Assembly (NCBI GenBank): GCA_965153455.1
Contig: OZ234501.1
Span: 5,828,001-5,892,000 of the forward strand
Reading direction: 5' to 3'
DNA from: Sphagnum compactum
Taxonomy: Eukaryota; Bryophyta; Sphagnopsida; Sphagnales
Length of the DNA stretch: 64,000 nt
The translations under genes and the position numbers were made by a program. The notes beneath the pieces are model-generated. The model was not told the origin of the DNA. It was given only the letters and a program-made list of their open reading frames with translations, and ran no database searches. Of the stretch, positions 13,158 to 27,559 are shown piece after piece. Each line of letters opens with the position of its first letter. Position 1 is the stretch's first letter.

Positions 13158-13328
13158 GGAAAATTTTAAATTCACACCTTTTTTGGTTAAATTCATACCC
13201 TTCGCGCGTCCGATTTTATGCAGATTAAACTTTAAGAGTATGTTCCTTTATCAGTTCAATTACTTCTGCGGGCAAGTTCTGCAAAGGGTGTGAATTTAAC
13301 CAAAAAAGGTGTGAATTTAAAATTTTCC
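13158..13328. mobile_element. MITE with 48-bp terminal inverted repeats and 8-bp target duplication
   Basis: Arms 13158-13205 and 13281-13328 are reverse complements over 48 bp with two mismatches, starting GGAAAATTTTAAATTCACAC. The 171-bp element is flanked on both sides by TAAATAAT (13150-13157 and 13329-13336), an exact 8-bp target duplication. Long arms with a GG start and an 8-9 bp duplication fit a Mutator-like (MULE) miniature element best; hAT also makes 8-bp duplications but normally has short ends. Near-identity of the arms suggests recent activity. No coding sequence inside. Confidence 0.85.
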
Positions 13329-13336
13329 TAAATAAT

Positions 13337-16300
13337 AGGATCTGACAATAGGATCTGACTGTTGTTCCCTGTTTCGGGTTGGGTAATCGTAATGATTGGT
13401 CCACGTGGTTTGCTATTAGTAGTCTCCCACCTATGCTATGTGTAGTCGCCATTTCAGTTTTATGGGTGGGGTTGCCAAAAAGTAAATGGCTAGTGTTGGC
13501 CTGGGTGGGGTCAAGATCAGGGTCCGCGCCCGGTAAGTAGTGGGGGTCTTGATAAGGGAAGACCTGCCACAAGACCCATTCCAGTGGGCTTAGTGTAGGA
13601 GAAGGTTTCTCTTTTAGGCCCTTCCGGATTTTGAGGCGCATACCGAGGCCGATAGGCCGAGGGTAGGCGTTGAAATTCTTTTCTCCCTAAAGCTGTCCGT
13701 CCTCATACTTTCCACCACCCTAAGAAAATTCCGTCCTTCTTTATGTCCTATGGGCTTTTGCCTTTGTCCTTCTTAGGTTATTAGTTTTCCATCATTTCTT
13801 TTTGTCCTTAGTAATCTTGTATTTTTATAAAAAAGCCTCTGAATTTCAGTTTTTAAAAAATTGATGGAATTTATTAATTAGATGACATCTATTTTGTAAA
13901 AAATATTTCATTTAATTTCCGTCTGGTAAAGAATTTTTTGTGAAGAAAAAACAGGTGTTAAAGAAATCTAAGGGTTTGGAAAGAAATCTGGGCTTAAGGA
14001 AAAGAAATTGGGCATTGAAGAAAAGAAATTGTATCCTTAAAGAGGCGGGGGTTACAATTTGGTCCCTTCCAAAATTTGGAAGGGACCAGTGACAGACAGC
14101 CTTGCGGGTTCTTCACACCATTTTGTGGAAGGGACCAGTGACAGTCAGGCGCGTTTGGAAGGAGCATTTGAAAAATACACTAAGCAACAAGCCTTGATAT
14201 ATACATTTTGGCCTAGAGTTTAAAAACATGGCTTCAAGCTGCCATTCTTGCAATTTGTTTTTTTTTTTTTGTTTTGTTTTGGGGGGGGGGGGGGGGGCCT
14301 CATTTTGCATTCTTTATAGGCTGGCTATGTGACTTTTCTTTTTTTTCTTATTTCTTGCTCATTCCCTGTGTCTTTGTTTATTTGTTTTCCTTTTTTTCCT
14401 TCCCACTCCCTCGTGATTTTTTTTTGGGGTGTCCCACGCCTTCTTTGTGACTTTTTTTTCCCCCTCACTTCCCAGTCTCTCCTGATGATTTTACTTTTTT
14501 TTTTCCCTCTCCCTCCTCACTCATTGTGACTTTCATCATGAAAATTAAAAAAATCAACTCATTTCCTGAAATTTAATTACTTGGACGAGAATGAGATCAT
14601 AAGGATGTATTCTGTCGAAGAGAATCATGATTTGCTTGCTACAAATGTTTGAATTGAACGACCTAAATTATTGGACCTGGCCCCACCTGGAAACCAAAAT
14701 CAACGAACCTTTATAAAACTTAACACCATCAACTCAAGGAATCGACATCCTAAAAGATTAGACTTGACCTTGAAATTCATAGATTTGTCTTTTTTACAAA
14801 AACACTAGACCTGAATTGACACTAGACGGTTTAGGCATACAATCCCTCCCACTTATATCACCTCGTGATCTTCACATGTATAGGGTGATTGAGAATATTT
14901 TCCAACCATTGCTATAGTGATAAAATGTAAGGAAATGCATGCTTTGACACAAAATTATATTATTTTCAGAAGTGTTGAAATTTTCTCAATCTTTTACAAC
15001 AAGTTGCATCGTATTTTTTCTCAATGGAATTTGAATTCAATTCAATTCATTTTGAGCACAATCTAATTTCAATTTAATTCAAATTGCATATGAAATGTCA
15101 TTCGATATTTTAATTCCAATGGAACTTAATTTTCACAAAATCAACTCATTTTTTTCATCATTGCATCATCATCAGTACTACATAACAACACAACACAAAG
15201 CCCAAGTTAATTATTTAACGTACATGTGTTGAAGCTACTTAGGTACTACAATCCTGGTCTTGAGAAACATCATTGCATGCCTCAACATTCTTGTTAGTTC
15301 ATGCATTTTATGAAATAATAACATTAATGCCAAGATGTTCATGGATTCTTTCTACGGGATGGCAAATAGAATTATGAAAGCTTATTACCAATGTTTATTG
15401 ATAAGGTTCAAAAGGGTTCGAAGGTGAAGCAATGCAACCTTAGTAAAATTTAAATGGTAAAAATCAAATACAAGGTCTTCACATCTAGATATAAAGTTTG
15501 AGGAACAATACAATGAATAGTGCAAGATGGGTTGGAATGATTTTGCATACATAGCAATTGTGAGTTTTTATTCATGTAAGTAAAATTTTATATGGTGGTA
15601 TAGTAAGTTCTTGAAATGCAAAGGTTTGTGATTAGTTGCTCTCATCCATAATTAATTGATTAGTAAAAACTCATAAGAAATATCATGGATAAGTACAATC
15701 ACATGGATGTGAATAAAATAGATTAAATGAAAAAATAGTTGAAAGATATTTGAATGTAAAATTAGATATTTTCAATTAACACTTTAAATTTTTTTAATTG
15801 TGTGACAAATCATAATGCAAGAGGTTTTTGAAAGGATGATAAATTGCATTATAAGGTTGTGTTTGAAACACCCACATTTGGACATGGACTAGGTTTTGAT
15901 GATTGTAATATTTTGATACATGATTGGGAAATTGAGTTGAGATTGCATAGCAAGCATTCCTAGCAAAGGACATGGTTTGCATATGTTTTTAAATTGTAGA
16001 ATTTTAGTCAATGTACTTTTATGTACACAATTCATGTTTTAATGAATATCATAAATAAAAATTCAACACATTGATGTTACAATTATCTAAATGATTTTCA
16101 TGCCAATAGTTGTTAATATTCTCATTTACCTATCACAATAACATTGTGTGGGAAAATCACAAGGCTATTGTTTCTTTAAAGAGGTGGGACCACAACAAAT
16201 GTGGCAAGTGTGAACACATTTCATTTACAATCATCACCTTTAATGTGGTTATATGTCACATCATGGATTCTTTAAAGCAATGTGATGAACAAATTGCAAG

Positions 16301-17245
16301 AGATCCAAAGGTCAATTGTTGGCATACATTCATAGTAAGCTTTGGGAAAGATGAACAATTGTTAAAAAAGTTGTGGCAATGGTTTGACACCCCAAACATG
16401 TTGACAATGTTTTGGCTCTCATCGCACAAAAGGTACTAGGGATTGTTATATAAATAATGGAAAACACACCAATTATGTGAACATGCACAAATAATTAAAT
16501 AAGAAAGTTTTGTTTTATTTTGTAGAAGGAAGGAAAACTTTGAGACTACTAGACTTTTATGAAAACCATCATGAATATACCTACTAAATTGGACTTTGTA
16601 AATGGATTAATGAAATGTGTGAATATACAAAAGCATGAAAAGGAATAGGAGTTGCCTGGGTCCATGAGTTTGGGATCACCCATTTTGTGTACATCATAAC
16701 ATATTTCTTAATTCAATCAACCTTAAGGGGATGAGACAAGTAATTTGATTCATGAAAAAATCAATGTATAAGGAACAAATTTCATCCACAATCAAATAAA
16801 AAGAAATCCATGTATTTGATTGTGAAATAATTTTTGGAAGTATTGATGCACAATGTGAGAAGATAGGAATGCTATGTCATGGATTCTATATCATCAAAAT
16901 TTCTAAATGTGGCCAAGTTATTAAAAAAGAATAAGGTGGAAGTAGGCGATGTAACTTGAAGCATAAGTTATAAGGTGTAATATACCAAAGTTGGCAACTT
17001 CCAAATGCATATGTGAGTTTTAAATTACATCGATAGTAAAAGTGGTTTTGTCTATAAACTTGAAGAAACATAACCAAAAGGAGCTAACAAGGAGGGTATA
17101 GGGCCATGGCATACATATATGTCATAACCCAAGGTGACATTTTAACAACTATTATTTAGTGTTTGGGGATTTCAAAATTCACTCAAAAAATTCAATGATC
17201 ATAGTTTAAATAACTGAAAGTTCATTATGTTTCTTTACAAATATA
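13337..17245. other. Intergenic, AT-rich, no gene recognised
   Basis: A homopolymer patch with 17 consecutive G lies at 14281-14297 behind a T-rich run. An 18-bp direct repeat (GGAAGGGACCAGTGACAG) occurs twice near 14084-14145. The open frame at 16110-16439 (+) has no family signature, so I do not call it a gene. Confidence 0.55.
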
Positions 17246-19178
17246 CACTAGAAGAAATTTGGAAATAAACGATTACAATTTTAGTTGCAAAAGACAAAGT
17301 TTTCGTCATAACGGACACATGTGACTACAAATGATGTAGTCACCTCGGACAAGTGGCAAAAAACAACCAATCGCAAAAAACTCCATGTGGCATGTACAGT
17401 CGCCCCTGTAGTCGGATATCATTTGCAACTATAGGGATTTTTCATCCATTGATTAGTCAGATTATGCGACTACAAATACGACTACATAAAATATTGGGTA
17501 GCATTTTTCAAATGATTAAAATTATTTATATATATATATTTAAAATCACATTTATTAAGTAAATTATTTATATTTATATAAAAAAATGCAATATTATAAT
17601 TCATATTATTGATAATTTCATAAATTTTCAGCTTATGATTTGTTGACATGTGTCACTACCTAGGCTAGGTTAAAAACCTAATTTAAGTAGCTAAGTAGGC
17701 CACCTAATCTAGGTACCTAGGTACCTAAGTTAAGTAGCCTAACTATGTAGGGTACATACAATCAAGATACCATCATTGATCACAATTATGTAACTTGTGA
17801 GGTTTGATCCTTAAACCTCAAGGATGGATATCAACTCCTTTGCCATCAAACCACCCCACTTAATGTACAAATGTAGTGGAATGCATTATATTTAACCCAT
17901 ACTTGATTTTAAACATTACATAAACATCAATTTCAATATTTAGTATATTATTGATATTTGTCCAAATGGAAAAAAATTAAGTTGACTATTAAAGTACTTT
18001 CAATAACATACATGATTTCATATATTTTTCTTCCAAACCTGTACATTAATTTGAATAAATATTTTCTAAATTTTGTTAAATTGAATTACATTTCGATGAT
18101 GATTTGCTGGAATTTGTTTTTTCAAGCACATGATTTATAAATGAAAAGTATTTTACGTCTAATATTTAATAAGAAAGAAATAAATAAATAATTTATCTCC
18201 CACATATTAATCCTTCATTTCATTAGAAAAAATATTATACAATGTGATTATAATATATCATAGTTTTAATTAATTTGCATATAAGTTTTAAATGGATAAT
18301 ATATCTATCACATTCCAAATAATAATAAAATTTCTAAATATTAGTTATAATATTTATGATGTATAATATTTATTATATTTTAGATTATAATCTAAGTCAC
18401 ATTTCGTAATGTTAGATAATTAATGAACTTGATGAAATTTTAAATTTTATATTTTACAAATATAATATATAAAATTTATCTAAAATTATGGTAAAAGTCT
18501 TATGATCAAATAAATGATATATTTCTTAGACAACTTAAACTTCTATTTGATTAAAATATGTATCATACTTGATTATGATTATAATAAATTGTAATTTTAC
18601 CAATAACATTTAATTTACATGTAAAATATATAATTGAATAATCTTCATATAATATTTATAAATAAATCATAAATTAAATATATTTAATAAAAATATAATA
18701 ATTTGTATTGTTAATGTCAATAAATTTTTTAAAATACCAATAAATAGTTAAACACAAGTTGAATATCAAACAAATATTGTAATTCCAAAAATGCCACATA
18801 TGTTTTAATCATCAAAATATTGTAAATGGAAAAAGTATTGGCGCTAGTTGCTAAAAGAACTATGACTAGTTGCAAAAACAATTAGGTTTTCATCCATCCA
18901 AGGATCCATTCACAATATTGGATGAAAATTGTGCACTTTCATTTTATTTTTACACCCAAACATGTAATAGTCATAAATTATAGTTACGTTTCTAACTTCA
19001 TTCGATTATACACTATAGTTGCATATGTGATTACAATAATTGCATACATGACTACACAAATTTACAATTAAAATGACATGGAGGACTAACCCAATTGTAG
19101 TTGTAAAAGTTGATTTGGACACTAGTCACATCTATAGTCATAACCATATGGTTAGAATGGACAAGATTTCTTCTAGTG
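17246..19178. mobile_element. Complete non-autonomous CACTA (En/Spm-like) element
   Basis: The left end CACTAGAAGAAAT at 17246 is the exact reverse complement of the right end ATTTCTTCTAGTG finishing at 19178, giving 13-bp perfect terminal repeats beginning CACTA. Both subterminal zones carry many short words in both orientations (GACTACA, TAGTCAC, TAGTTGCA), the arrangement expected of transposase-binding subterminal repeats in this superfamily. The 1.93-kb interior is AT-rich and has no transposase. Flanking trinucleotides are ATA and AAA, so the expected 3-bp target duplication is imperfect. It shares its interior with the truncated copy at 10619. Confidence 0.85.
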
Positions 19179-19259
19179 AAACTTGGAGGGTTTATATCAA
19201 AGTGAACAACAAATAAATTGTTTCTTTTTATTTTATTAGCAAACTTCATATTTGAAATT

Positions 19260-19970
19260 TTGAATATTTTACGTGTTCATAATAATGGGTGAAAACATAT
19301 TTGGGGATTATTTGGATTGTAGTTTTTCTAGATTTTATTTATGAACTTCAAATGTAAAGTCATATTCAACATTAATATTGTCAAATTTTTAATTATTCAT
19401 GTTGCAATATAGGCTCTAATGAACAATAGTTATAAAATGTTCTAGTGATGGATTCCATGTTTTGGTGTAATATGGGTATCATATCGAAAAATATGAATGA
19501 CTTCTAAAAAAAGAGTGGACTTATAATGGACTTTTGAAATGATGACATTGTGTTTGTCACATATAATATAAAAAATAGGCCACCATCAAATGAGGTATTT
19601 AATAATAAAATGTGTTGACATTTTATCAAGACAAGAAATTATGATTGTTTAGAATTTACTTTGTGATGTATTTTGTCATTTTTAATCATTTATAGTTCAT
19701 TTCAAGTTGAAATCTCTAAGTTTTCGCATGATGGATCTTTATATCAACCACATGTTTAGTGATAATTATGGGGTGGCCTATCAATATTTTTGACAAAAAG
19801 CACAAGGGATAATTATAAGATTTGTAGTTTAATAATTATGATAATTGTAAGAATTTTAGCTAATGTAAGATGTGAACTTTTGAAAATGTCAAAAATGAAT
19901 CAACTAATCATGCTTTTACCTTAGTTAGAATCTTATTGTATGTAATCTTTTAACTTTAAGAAATACTAAA
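19260..19970 (+). repeat. Diverged direct repeat, copy 1
   Basis: Blocks in the same order as 27560-28185: GGGGATTATTTGGA, TTTTTCTAGATT, AATGTAAAG, TCAAATGAGG, TCATTTATAGT, CACATGTTTA, TATCAATATTTTT, GGGATAATTATA, GTGAACTTTT. Copies lie in direct orientation about 8.3 kb apart. No coding sequence was recognised. It could be a pair of old LTRs or two members of a dispersed family. Confidence 0.6.
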
Positions 19971-22900
19971 TAATGATATAGTATAAATTTTGTGCTTGAA
20001 CAAAGTTTCTTCTAATTCTATAATTTTATGTTTATTAATAGCCTCCATAATTAGAAAGCATTTAAGTTAACTAAAACCTTAATTCCAATTTTGTTTCATA
20101 CATTCATAGCTATTGACATGACATGCTACACTTCAAGTGAAAATATTATTGGGTTCCAATTTCCTAGAAGAAATTTGACTAACTTTTGATATTGAACAAA
20201 ATTGTTGTAGTTTCATTGTGGGCCAAGATTATATCTTAATGTTATGCAAGTATACATTGTATATGACAACATTCAAGACTATATGACAACTTTTGTTCGC
20301 TCTTGTGAAGCTTTTGGTTCTAAGAAAAATTCCTTTAAATTCACTTTTACTTTGGGATACAAGTATTACTAAGTTTTTGGTCATACATATAAATCAAAAT
20401 TCTACTTTTATATTTTCAATTGCACAAAAGATTACACTTTTATTCATCTCATTTACAATTGCATGTATTGATTTTTTGGCTAGATAGAAAAAATCAAACT
20501 CTCACTGGTTTTTATTCTCAATTTCTTGTATCAAGTTTTCAACCACACATGAATACTTCTCTCATTCATTTTTACTTTTGCTTACATGTATTAAGTCTTC
20601 AATTACAAATAAATTACAAATCCTGAATAAAAATTGCATGTAATCTTGATTGTCACATGTAAATAAATAATTTAAAAACATTTCAAATTTAAATGAAAAT
20701 CTTATTCACACTTTTTTGACTGCTCAAAAATCAAATTTCTAGTTACATAACCTTAATATATATTTGATTGGACATTGTGGTCAAATAGAATAAGTATTCA
20801 ATTCTTCTTTAAAAAAATATGTGAAGGTTTTTGTAGCGTGTTTTATTATTACTATTATTTTTAGTCACACATTTTCTTTTTTTCATTTTAGCTATTTAAA
20901 AAACTTTTGCCTTGTGTGGGATATGATTTCTAGAAATTCTTTTTGTTTGTTATTCCAATTTTTCTAATTTGAATTAAAAACTAAAGAATGCATGAATTAT
21001 ATTTGGTAGCATATATTTGTTTGAATTATCTTCTAATAATTGTGATCAATGCATATCCTATTATAAAACCAATTGGATTATATATATTTTCCCTAAAACC
21101 AATGAATGAAACTTTATATTATTTTTCAAAAACCAATTTATTGTTATGGTAGTTATTTTAGATTGTATGGATGTCTTTTTGTCTTATATTACAAGATTTC
21201 TATGTAATTCATTTACCAATGCGATGATAGGGTGTGTTTGTGTTTGATCTAATGTGACATGTTTAGATAGAATAATGTGCGTTATAACTTTAAAGTGGGG
21301 TCACATGAACATGAGAAAATCTACTAGCCTTAAATTAGTTTGAAGACATGCACATAAGACAAGATGTAGAGCACAATTACTTGCATGAATATGTTTTAAT
21401 TTCATGGTTTTCAAAAGGTGAAATTATTGAAACTAATGAAAATAAAGGGAAATATTATAATACAAAAGGATTGGAAATGGTTTTGATTTAGGTAGGGTTT
21501 AGGATATGTTAATTTGGCATGCATCTAATAGTCAATTGGTTATTGCACCCAAGCTTGAGTACACATCAACATATGCAAATTTAACTAAGATTTTTTTATC
21601 AAATATTTTGACTTCATATAACAATGCAAGCCATACTTGAAGGCCTTATGTGCCTTTGGGTGTGTTTGTAACCATTCAAAATCCCTAAATCTTTCTCTCC
21701 ACTTATTTAATTTTAAATTGGATTTTTGTCCAACTCATCTTTAACTTCACTTTTGTTTCCAATAACACCAATTCAATTGGAGCTGTTAATAAGGATTTAT
21801 AACCATAAATGGTACCCCACATAAAGTTGAATTAGTTTCAAAATGAACACTTAATAGCCAAATTGGCTTTTGATTAACCCGCTTATAACCTAGAAGTCAT
21901 CAAATTAACCATATCGAATTAACCAATTATGACATTGAAATGAGTTCATGATTTCTCCAAATGCATTACCAACCATTTTGTATTTATCACCTATTTAATA
22001 TGGGCATGAATTTACAATATGGGGGTTAGACATATGCTTGTCATGAACATGGGTTCAGTTCTAAGGTCCGATTGAAGCTTCAAATTCGATTCATGTTCCA
22101 TAGGTCTTGGTTTGGAACATGGTGTTTCCTAATGTGTACTTAGTTTCACATCACATCGCTAGTGGGCCTAAAAACAAGATCATCAATAAATGGTTCACAA
22201 TAAATTATGACAAATGGGGCTTCTCACATTAACAATTTGGGGGGTCCAAACTAACTTAATTGCTAGGTTTAAGGTATAAGGTAGGTTCGAGTCCAAGTTC
22301 TTTAGCAATATATATACAAGTTTTTAAAAGGGCAATAATCAAGCTTTGTTTTTTTAAATTTCAAATCACAATTTAAAGCCATACTTCATATTTCCTTAAT
22401 ATGAAATATATTGAAGTTTTGCAAAATCTAAACCATGCAAAATGTTAAATTAAATCCCATAGACCCACCAAGAGGTATGTGCCAATCCGATCATTAATTG
22501 TTCACCACCAAGAGGCATGTGCTCATTAGTAGCAAAGATAATATGAAACAACCCATGACACTTCACATTGCCTACACTAGTTTAAGTTATTTTTTATTTT
22601 CGTTCACTCTTTTAACCTTTTGCGTTTAACACCATTCTTGCTACTATCAAAATCAAATTACATTTTTTTCTATGCTACTAATATGCCCAATCTACACAGC
22701 AAGCCTTTATTTTACAATGGAAAGAAGAAAATTGCCACCAATTTTCACACCAGACACATTGGAATCAATGATTGAATATACATTAATCTAAACAGTACTG
22801 GATAGAATATGTGAGATGACAACAAAACCTTCGGAATGTCAAAGAAATGACATTCAGTTATCTCCCTTCTAGCATTTATTTCTAATTGGTTGCACATAAC

Positions 22901-25900
22901 AATATTTCTCCAGTTTGAGATGTGAATTCCATTTGAGATGAAGTTCAATTTTTGAAAGAAAAAGAGAGAAAATGAAAGCTTGCATTTTTTTGGATACATA
23001 ACCATCCACATGTTCTATAGTTCATTCAAGTATCTATACCCATTATGGTTTTTCCTTTTAATAACAAAAAATCAAAGCAAGAAGTTATGTTATGAAGAAA
23101 TTATTGCAAACACCCAATCTTGATTCAAGTAGATTACACTCGAATTACTATTGAAGGATGCAAATGTACTTCACCCTTAGACATTGATTCCTTCTTTGAA
23201 AAGAAAGAAGCAGCCAACATTCGTTTCATGGGTCTTGGTTCTTGACATGGTTCACTCTATTTTGTTTAGTTAGGAAACTTGTTGAGCTTGAATTTGTAAA
23301 ACATGACATAGAACTCTGAACTTTGTAAAGTTTGTTAAACAAGTTATGTTTAATTTGGTTACAATAAGAAATAAGCACATAATGTTCTTCACACCTAAGT
23401 AATTCCCCCATGCTTTTAAAAGCTACACATATAAGTGTTTCCCTCATGCTTTCAAAAGCTACACACTTTTGTTAAAAAATAAAGCTTGCTTACAAGGGAC
23501 ATTCATTTTGTTTATGTGTATGAACTGATAGAGGTCAATGTTACAAAATAGGGTCTAGGGTTATTTTGCACCATAAACTTGATGGATCCCTTTGGTTTTG
23601 ACTAGTTATAATGTAAGCTTGAATGTTGAAACTTTGTTGGCTCCTTGTATCAAACTATATTTCTCATGAACATTAATAGTGATATAGGTAATTAAAGGTG
23701 GTTGTTTTAGGTGTTTGGATTAAGAAAACACATAATGTATATATTCCAATATGAACATTTTGATAATTAAGAAACGTAACATCAATAATTTGCAAAGTTC
23801 TTTTTAAATCCAAGCTCACAAAAAATCATAAGCATTCATGAAATGCCTTGGCCCTTCACAAACAATACTTTTACTTGAACATGACCAAACCATGCATGAT
23901 TGATCAAGTAGTCAACTTAGGTTTGTGCGAATAATCATTTGGAGCTAATGAAGTTCATGGTGATGACTTACGATTGGTTGGTGGTTTTAGTAATAAATTA
24001 TCAACACATTGATATAAGATGATGATTTGCTTCTTATTAGATGATCTATGGATTCTTATTGGCTACATCATGATGTATTTCATCTAAGCCTTGTCCATGT
24101 CCTAATCCATTATCCTCAACCTTAACATTTATCCAAATGATTTTGAAGGAAAAAAGAGTAAATTTTTTCTTACATTTAATCACTTCACACTTGTTAATGT
24201 ATTTTCAATGGGAGGTAAAACTTTTCCTATCACATGCATTTTTACTACTTATAAAAGTGATACTTAGACAATCCAATTGTATTTTATGGGGCTTTGTATA
24301 TCAAGGTAAAGAGACTCACATCCACATTTTTGGGCATTGCACTAAATTTGCCTCTTTTTGAGGACTTTATAAGGCTGAATTTGAATCACTTTTACATTGA
24401 ATTGGTTTAGGTGACTCTAAGGTTAAGGCTTTTAATGTCAAGGTGGAATATAGTGGTAGATCTTGACCATGGCTTAATGTGAATCTACATGAACATTGGG
24501 TACATTCAACCTAAAAGGAGCTAATGAAAGTGTAACTAATGCTTGGTTTTTCATGTTTCAATATTAAAAATTGGAGTAATGTTGTAAATTTCTTTAATGC
24601 GTTTATATAAAAATGTTTCAAATACGCTATGAAAACATGGAATGAATATAATGATGAAAGAAATTTGAAAGTGCTCCTAAAACATTGTAACTAATGTTTT
24701 TTGTTGGTTAATGGGTTTTTAAATGATTTGGAAATGACATTTTTCGGGGAACTCTTTGAACACGTCATTACATAATATAATACAACATTGTTTGGTTCAT
24801 AAATTAAAAAATAAATAAATTCTAGTTTACACATGAAATATTTTAAGGATATTTTGAAAACATTTTAGAATAACTAGTCACTTAAACAATCACAAATTAA
24901 AGTGCACCATTTTTTCCTACTAATGTAACACCATTTTTCATGAATATTAATGTGTTGCGGAATGGGCGAATTGTTAAGATTTAATTAGTGAATTTGACTA
25001 TTAGAAAAATTGTGTGATCTATACATTAAAAGGTGACTTGAATTGTTACGATTAATATTTTTGCTCATCTAAAATTTTTAAATGACCTTTGATCTAAATG
25101 GTGACCCAAAAAATTAAAATTAATGACCACATTATAACCATTATGGTTTTGCAATGGGGTACATACAAAATGATGATCATCCAATGTACTACAACAAATA
25201 TTTTGGAACTGTAAAAAAATGCAACTTGATGACAAAACTTTGGGTACCATACACATGGATTGATGAATTTGCACACATGTATATTGTTGGGGTCATACAT
25301 CAAATGTTTTTACTTTTGAAAAAATCTAAAACTATGCTTGAAGGGAGGCATGAAATTACAACTTGATCCTCTTATTGTCACTATGGAACTCAATTACACC
25401 TAGGGGTCACACAATTCTAAAATTATTAAAGTTATTTGTAAAGTATATGAAATTAAGGCACAATAAAATTATCCATAAAGTACCCCAAACATGTTACAAG
25501 ATTGGCTGGTTTCAGCATAAAGTGGATCTAAAAGTTGTAAGAGGCGGTGACAAGCATAAAAAACATGATAGTGAAACTAGTTTGGGACCATGTTTGTGTT
25601 TTCACATGAAGTTGACACTCTCATACAAAGGCTCTTTGTTTCAAACATCTTAAACATGTGTGAGTGTGAGCAAAAATGTGTGTGTGTGAGATTTTGAAAG
25701 TTCATTGTTTCAAAAGTGAATGTTTTTGTGAGTTGTTGGACAGTGGAATTATTTTTGAGCCAAGGTTTTCGAGGTATATATTTCATGTAAAGGTTTTTGA
25801 GCTCATGGAGGTTTAATTTTTGAACTTTCGTTTTTAAGTAGAGTTATTCAAGTAAAGTCTATTTGAGTAGACGACACTAAGTAAAGGTTTTTGAATGGAA

Positions 25901-26029
25901 GGTTTTCAAACAAACTCTCTTTTGATTGATTCATTTTCTCCCTTTAAATTGGTGGCTTGTAAAGGGTGAAAATTTTGTAAAAGCGCCATTAGATTGAACA
26001 TGCTTTTGGACATGATTTGGTGATTAAGT
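19971..26029. other. Long AT-rich stretch without a recognised gene
   Basis: About 6 kb with only short, low-complexity open frames. Small tandem duplications occur: ACCACCAAGAGGCATGTGC-type words near 22465-22520, and a 40-bp unit containing CATGCTTT.AAAAGCTACACA twice near 23405-23465. A T-arm-like GGTTCGAGTCC at 22284 has no accompanying tRNA body. Confidence 0.55.
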
Positions 26030-26370
26030 TGGAAGCTTTACATTAGCTTCTTTGGGGTCCGAATTTAACTTGGAACCTTTGATGAAGTTTTGCAAGGTTT
26101 GTACTTAACTTGGAAACTGTGCATATTTTATTTGAGTCTAGATTTAACTGAGACCCTCTAATGGGGCTCTACATGGTTTGCGCTTAACTTTAAAATTGTG
26201 CTTTAACTTTTGAAGATGATTGTAATAATAAGGCTTGGAATTGAATGTGGAACCTATAATGAAGCTCTTTGGGGTATGTATTTAAATTGGAAATTGTGCA
26301 TTAGCTTCGACTTTAAGCTCTAGATTTATTTGGAACCTCTAATGAAATTCTTTGGGGTATGTACTTGAAA
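26030..26370 (+). repeat. Degenerate tandem repeat, block 1
   Basis: Repeated phrases of the type TCTTTGGGGTnTGTACTTAACTTGGAAnCT and TTTGGAACCTCTAATGAA occur about every 60-70 bp with many substitutions. The same phrases return in 27160-27480, so a once continuous minisatellite may have been split by the 26370-27160 insertion. Noncoding. Confidence 0.55.
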
Positions 26371-27159
26371 AGTGAAGGTATGGTTTGGTGGACCAATTAA
26401 AATTGGAAAATGCAAAGTTCACACCTGAGTTTACAAATTTTGCAATCTCTTTGTTAGCCGTTTCCCAATTCCAGGCCTTATTATTACAATCATCTTTAAA
26501 AGTTCATAACTTTTTTTCAAATGATTCAATCACCTTGATTTATAACTTATTTTTTTCGTATATGAATCTACTATAATGATTAATATCAAGGTGAATTTTT
26601 TTCACTTCATTTATTTATTTATTTATCTAATAAAAATGATTTTTAAATAAAAAAATTGTTAGATATTCATTGTGTCATAGGCCTTATTGAATGAAATCAT
26701 TGGCTTCACACCAATCTTAATATTGATTATACAAATATATTGTTCCTAGATAATTTTTTCTACTTTTTCATTTTCATATTCATTATGGACTTTCTAAAAT
26801 ATTTTGCTCATGTAAAAAAGAACATTTTCATTTCTTAAATTTTAATACATGTCATTTATAATATGTTTGTTCAATTCATATGATTGATTTTTTTTTCCCA
26901 CGGGAAACAAAATCTACAGTCATCTTTATAATCTATAATATAACAAATCTACAAATTAAAAAGTTCAAAGACACAATATAATTATTTCTAATTGCAAAAA
27001 ACAAAAATGCATTATATTACACATATAAACTACTACACATATTTGAGTCCGAACCATAAAAATTTCAATATAATATCCTATAGCTTTTGATTACATTTCA
27101 TCACTTGCAAAAACCAATGATTGTAGTGTCCATTTTGGTCCAGTGCATCATACTTTTAC

Positions 27160-27480
27160 CTTGGAACCTTTAATGAATCCTCTTTAGGGTTTGTGTTTAA
27201 CTTGAAAAAATTACATTATCCTCTTTGGGCTCTAAATTTAATTTGTAAGATTTTATGACACTATGTAAGGTTTATATTTAACCCAAATTCTAGATATCCT
27301 CTTTGGGGTTTGTACTTAATTTAGAACCTATAATGATTTTCTTTAAGGCCTGTAAATAGTTCAGGGAGACCTTTGCATATCCTTATTGGGGTCTATACTT
27401 AACTTGGAAGCTTTGCAGATGTATTTGTGTGATTTGTAAATAACTTTGAAGTTCTTGTAACCTAGTCAATGGCTTGTGAT
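27160..27480 (+). repeat. Degenerate tandem repeat, block 2
   Basis: Same unit family as 26030-26370, with CCTCTTTGGGGTTTGTACTT, GTCTATACTTAACTTGGAAG and CTTTAATGAATCCTCTTT variants. More decayed than block 1. Confidence 0.5.
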
Positions 27481-27559
27481 TACCTTTGAAGATTATTTTT
27501 GTTTTTTTTTTTGATAAGTCAAGGAATTCACTTACTTAGTTCCATGTAATTAAATAGGT

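Noticed and set aside
13225-13641. 138-codon minus-strand frame
   Set aside because: Its 3' part is the arm of the 171-bp MITE and it has no recognisable domain.
16110-16439. 109-codon + strand frame
   Set aside because: AT-biased composition, no recognisable motif, no neighbouring exons with plausible splice sites.
22284-22296. GGTTCGAGTCC-type T-arm box suggesting a tRNA or tRNA-derived SINE
   Set aside because: No matching A box, anticodon arm or acceptor stem can be placed upstream.
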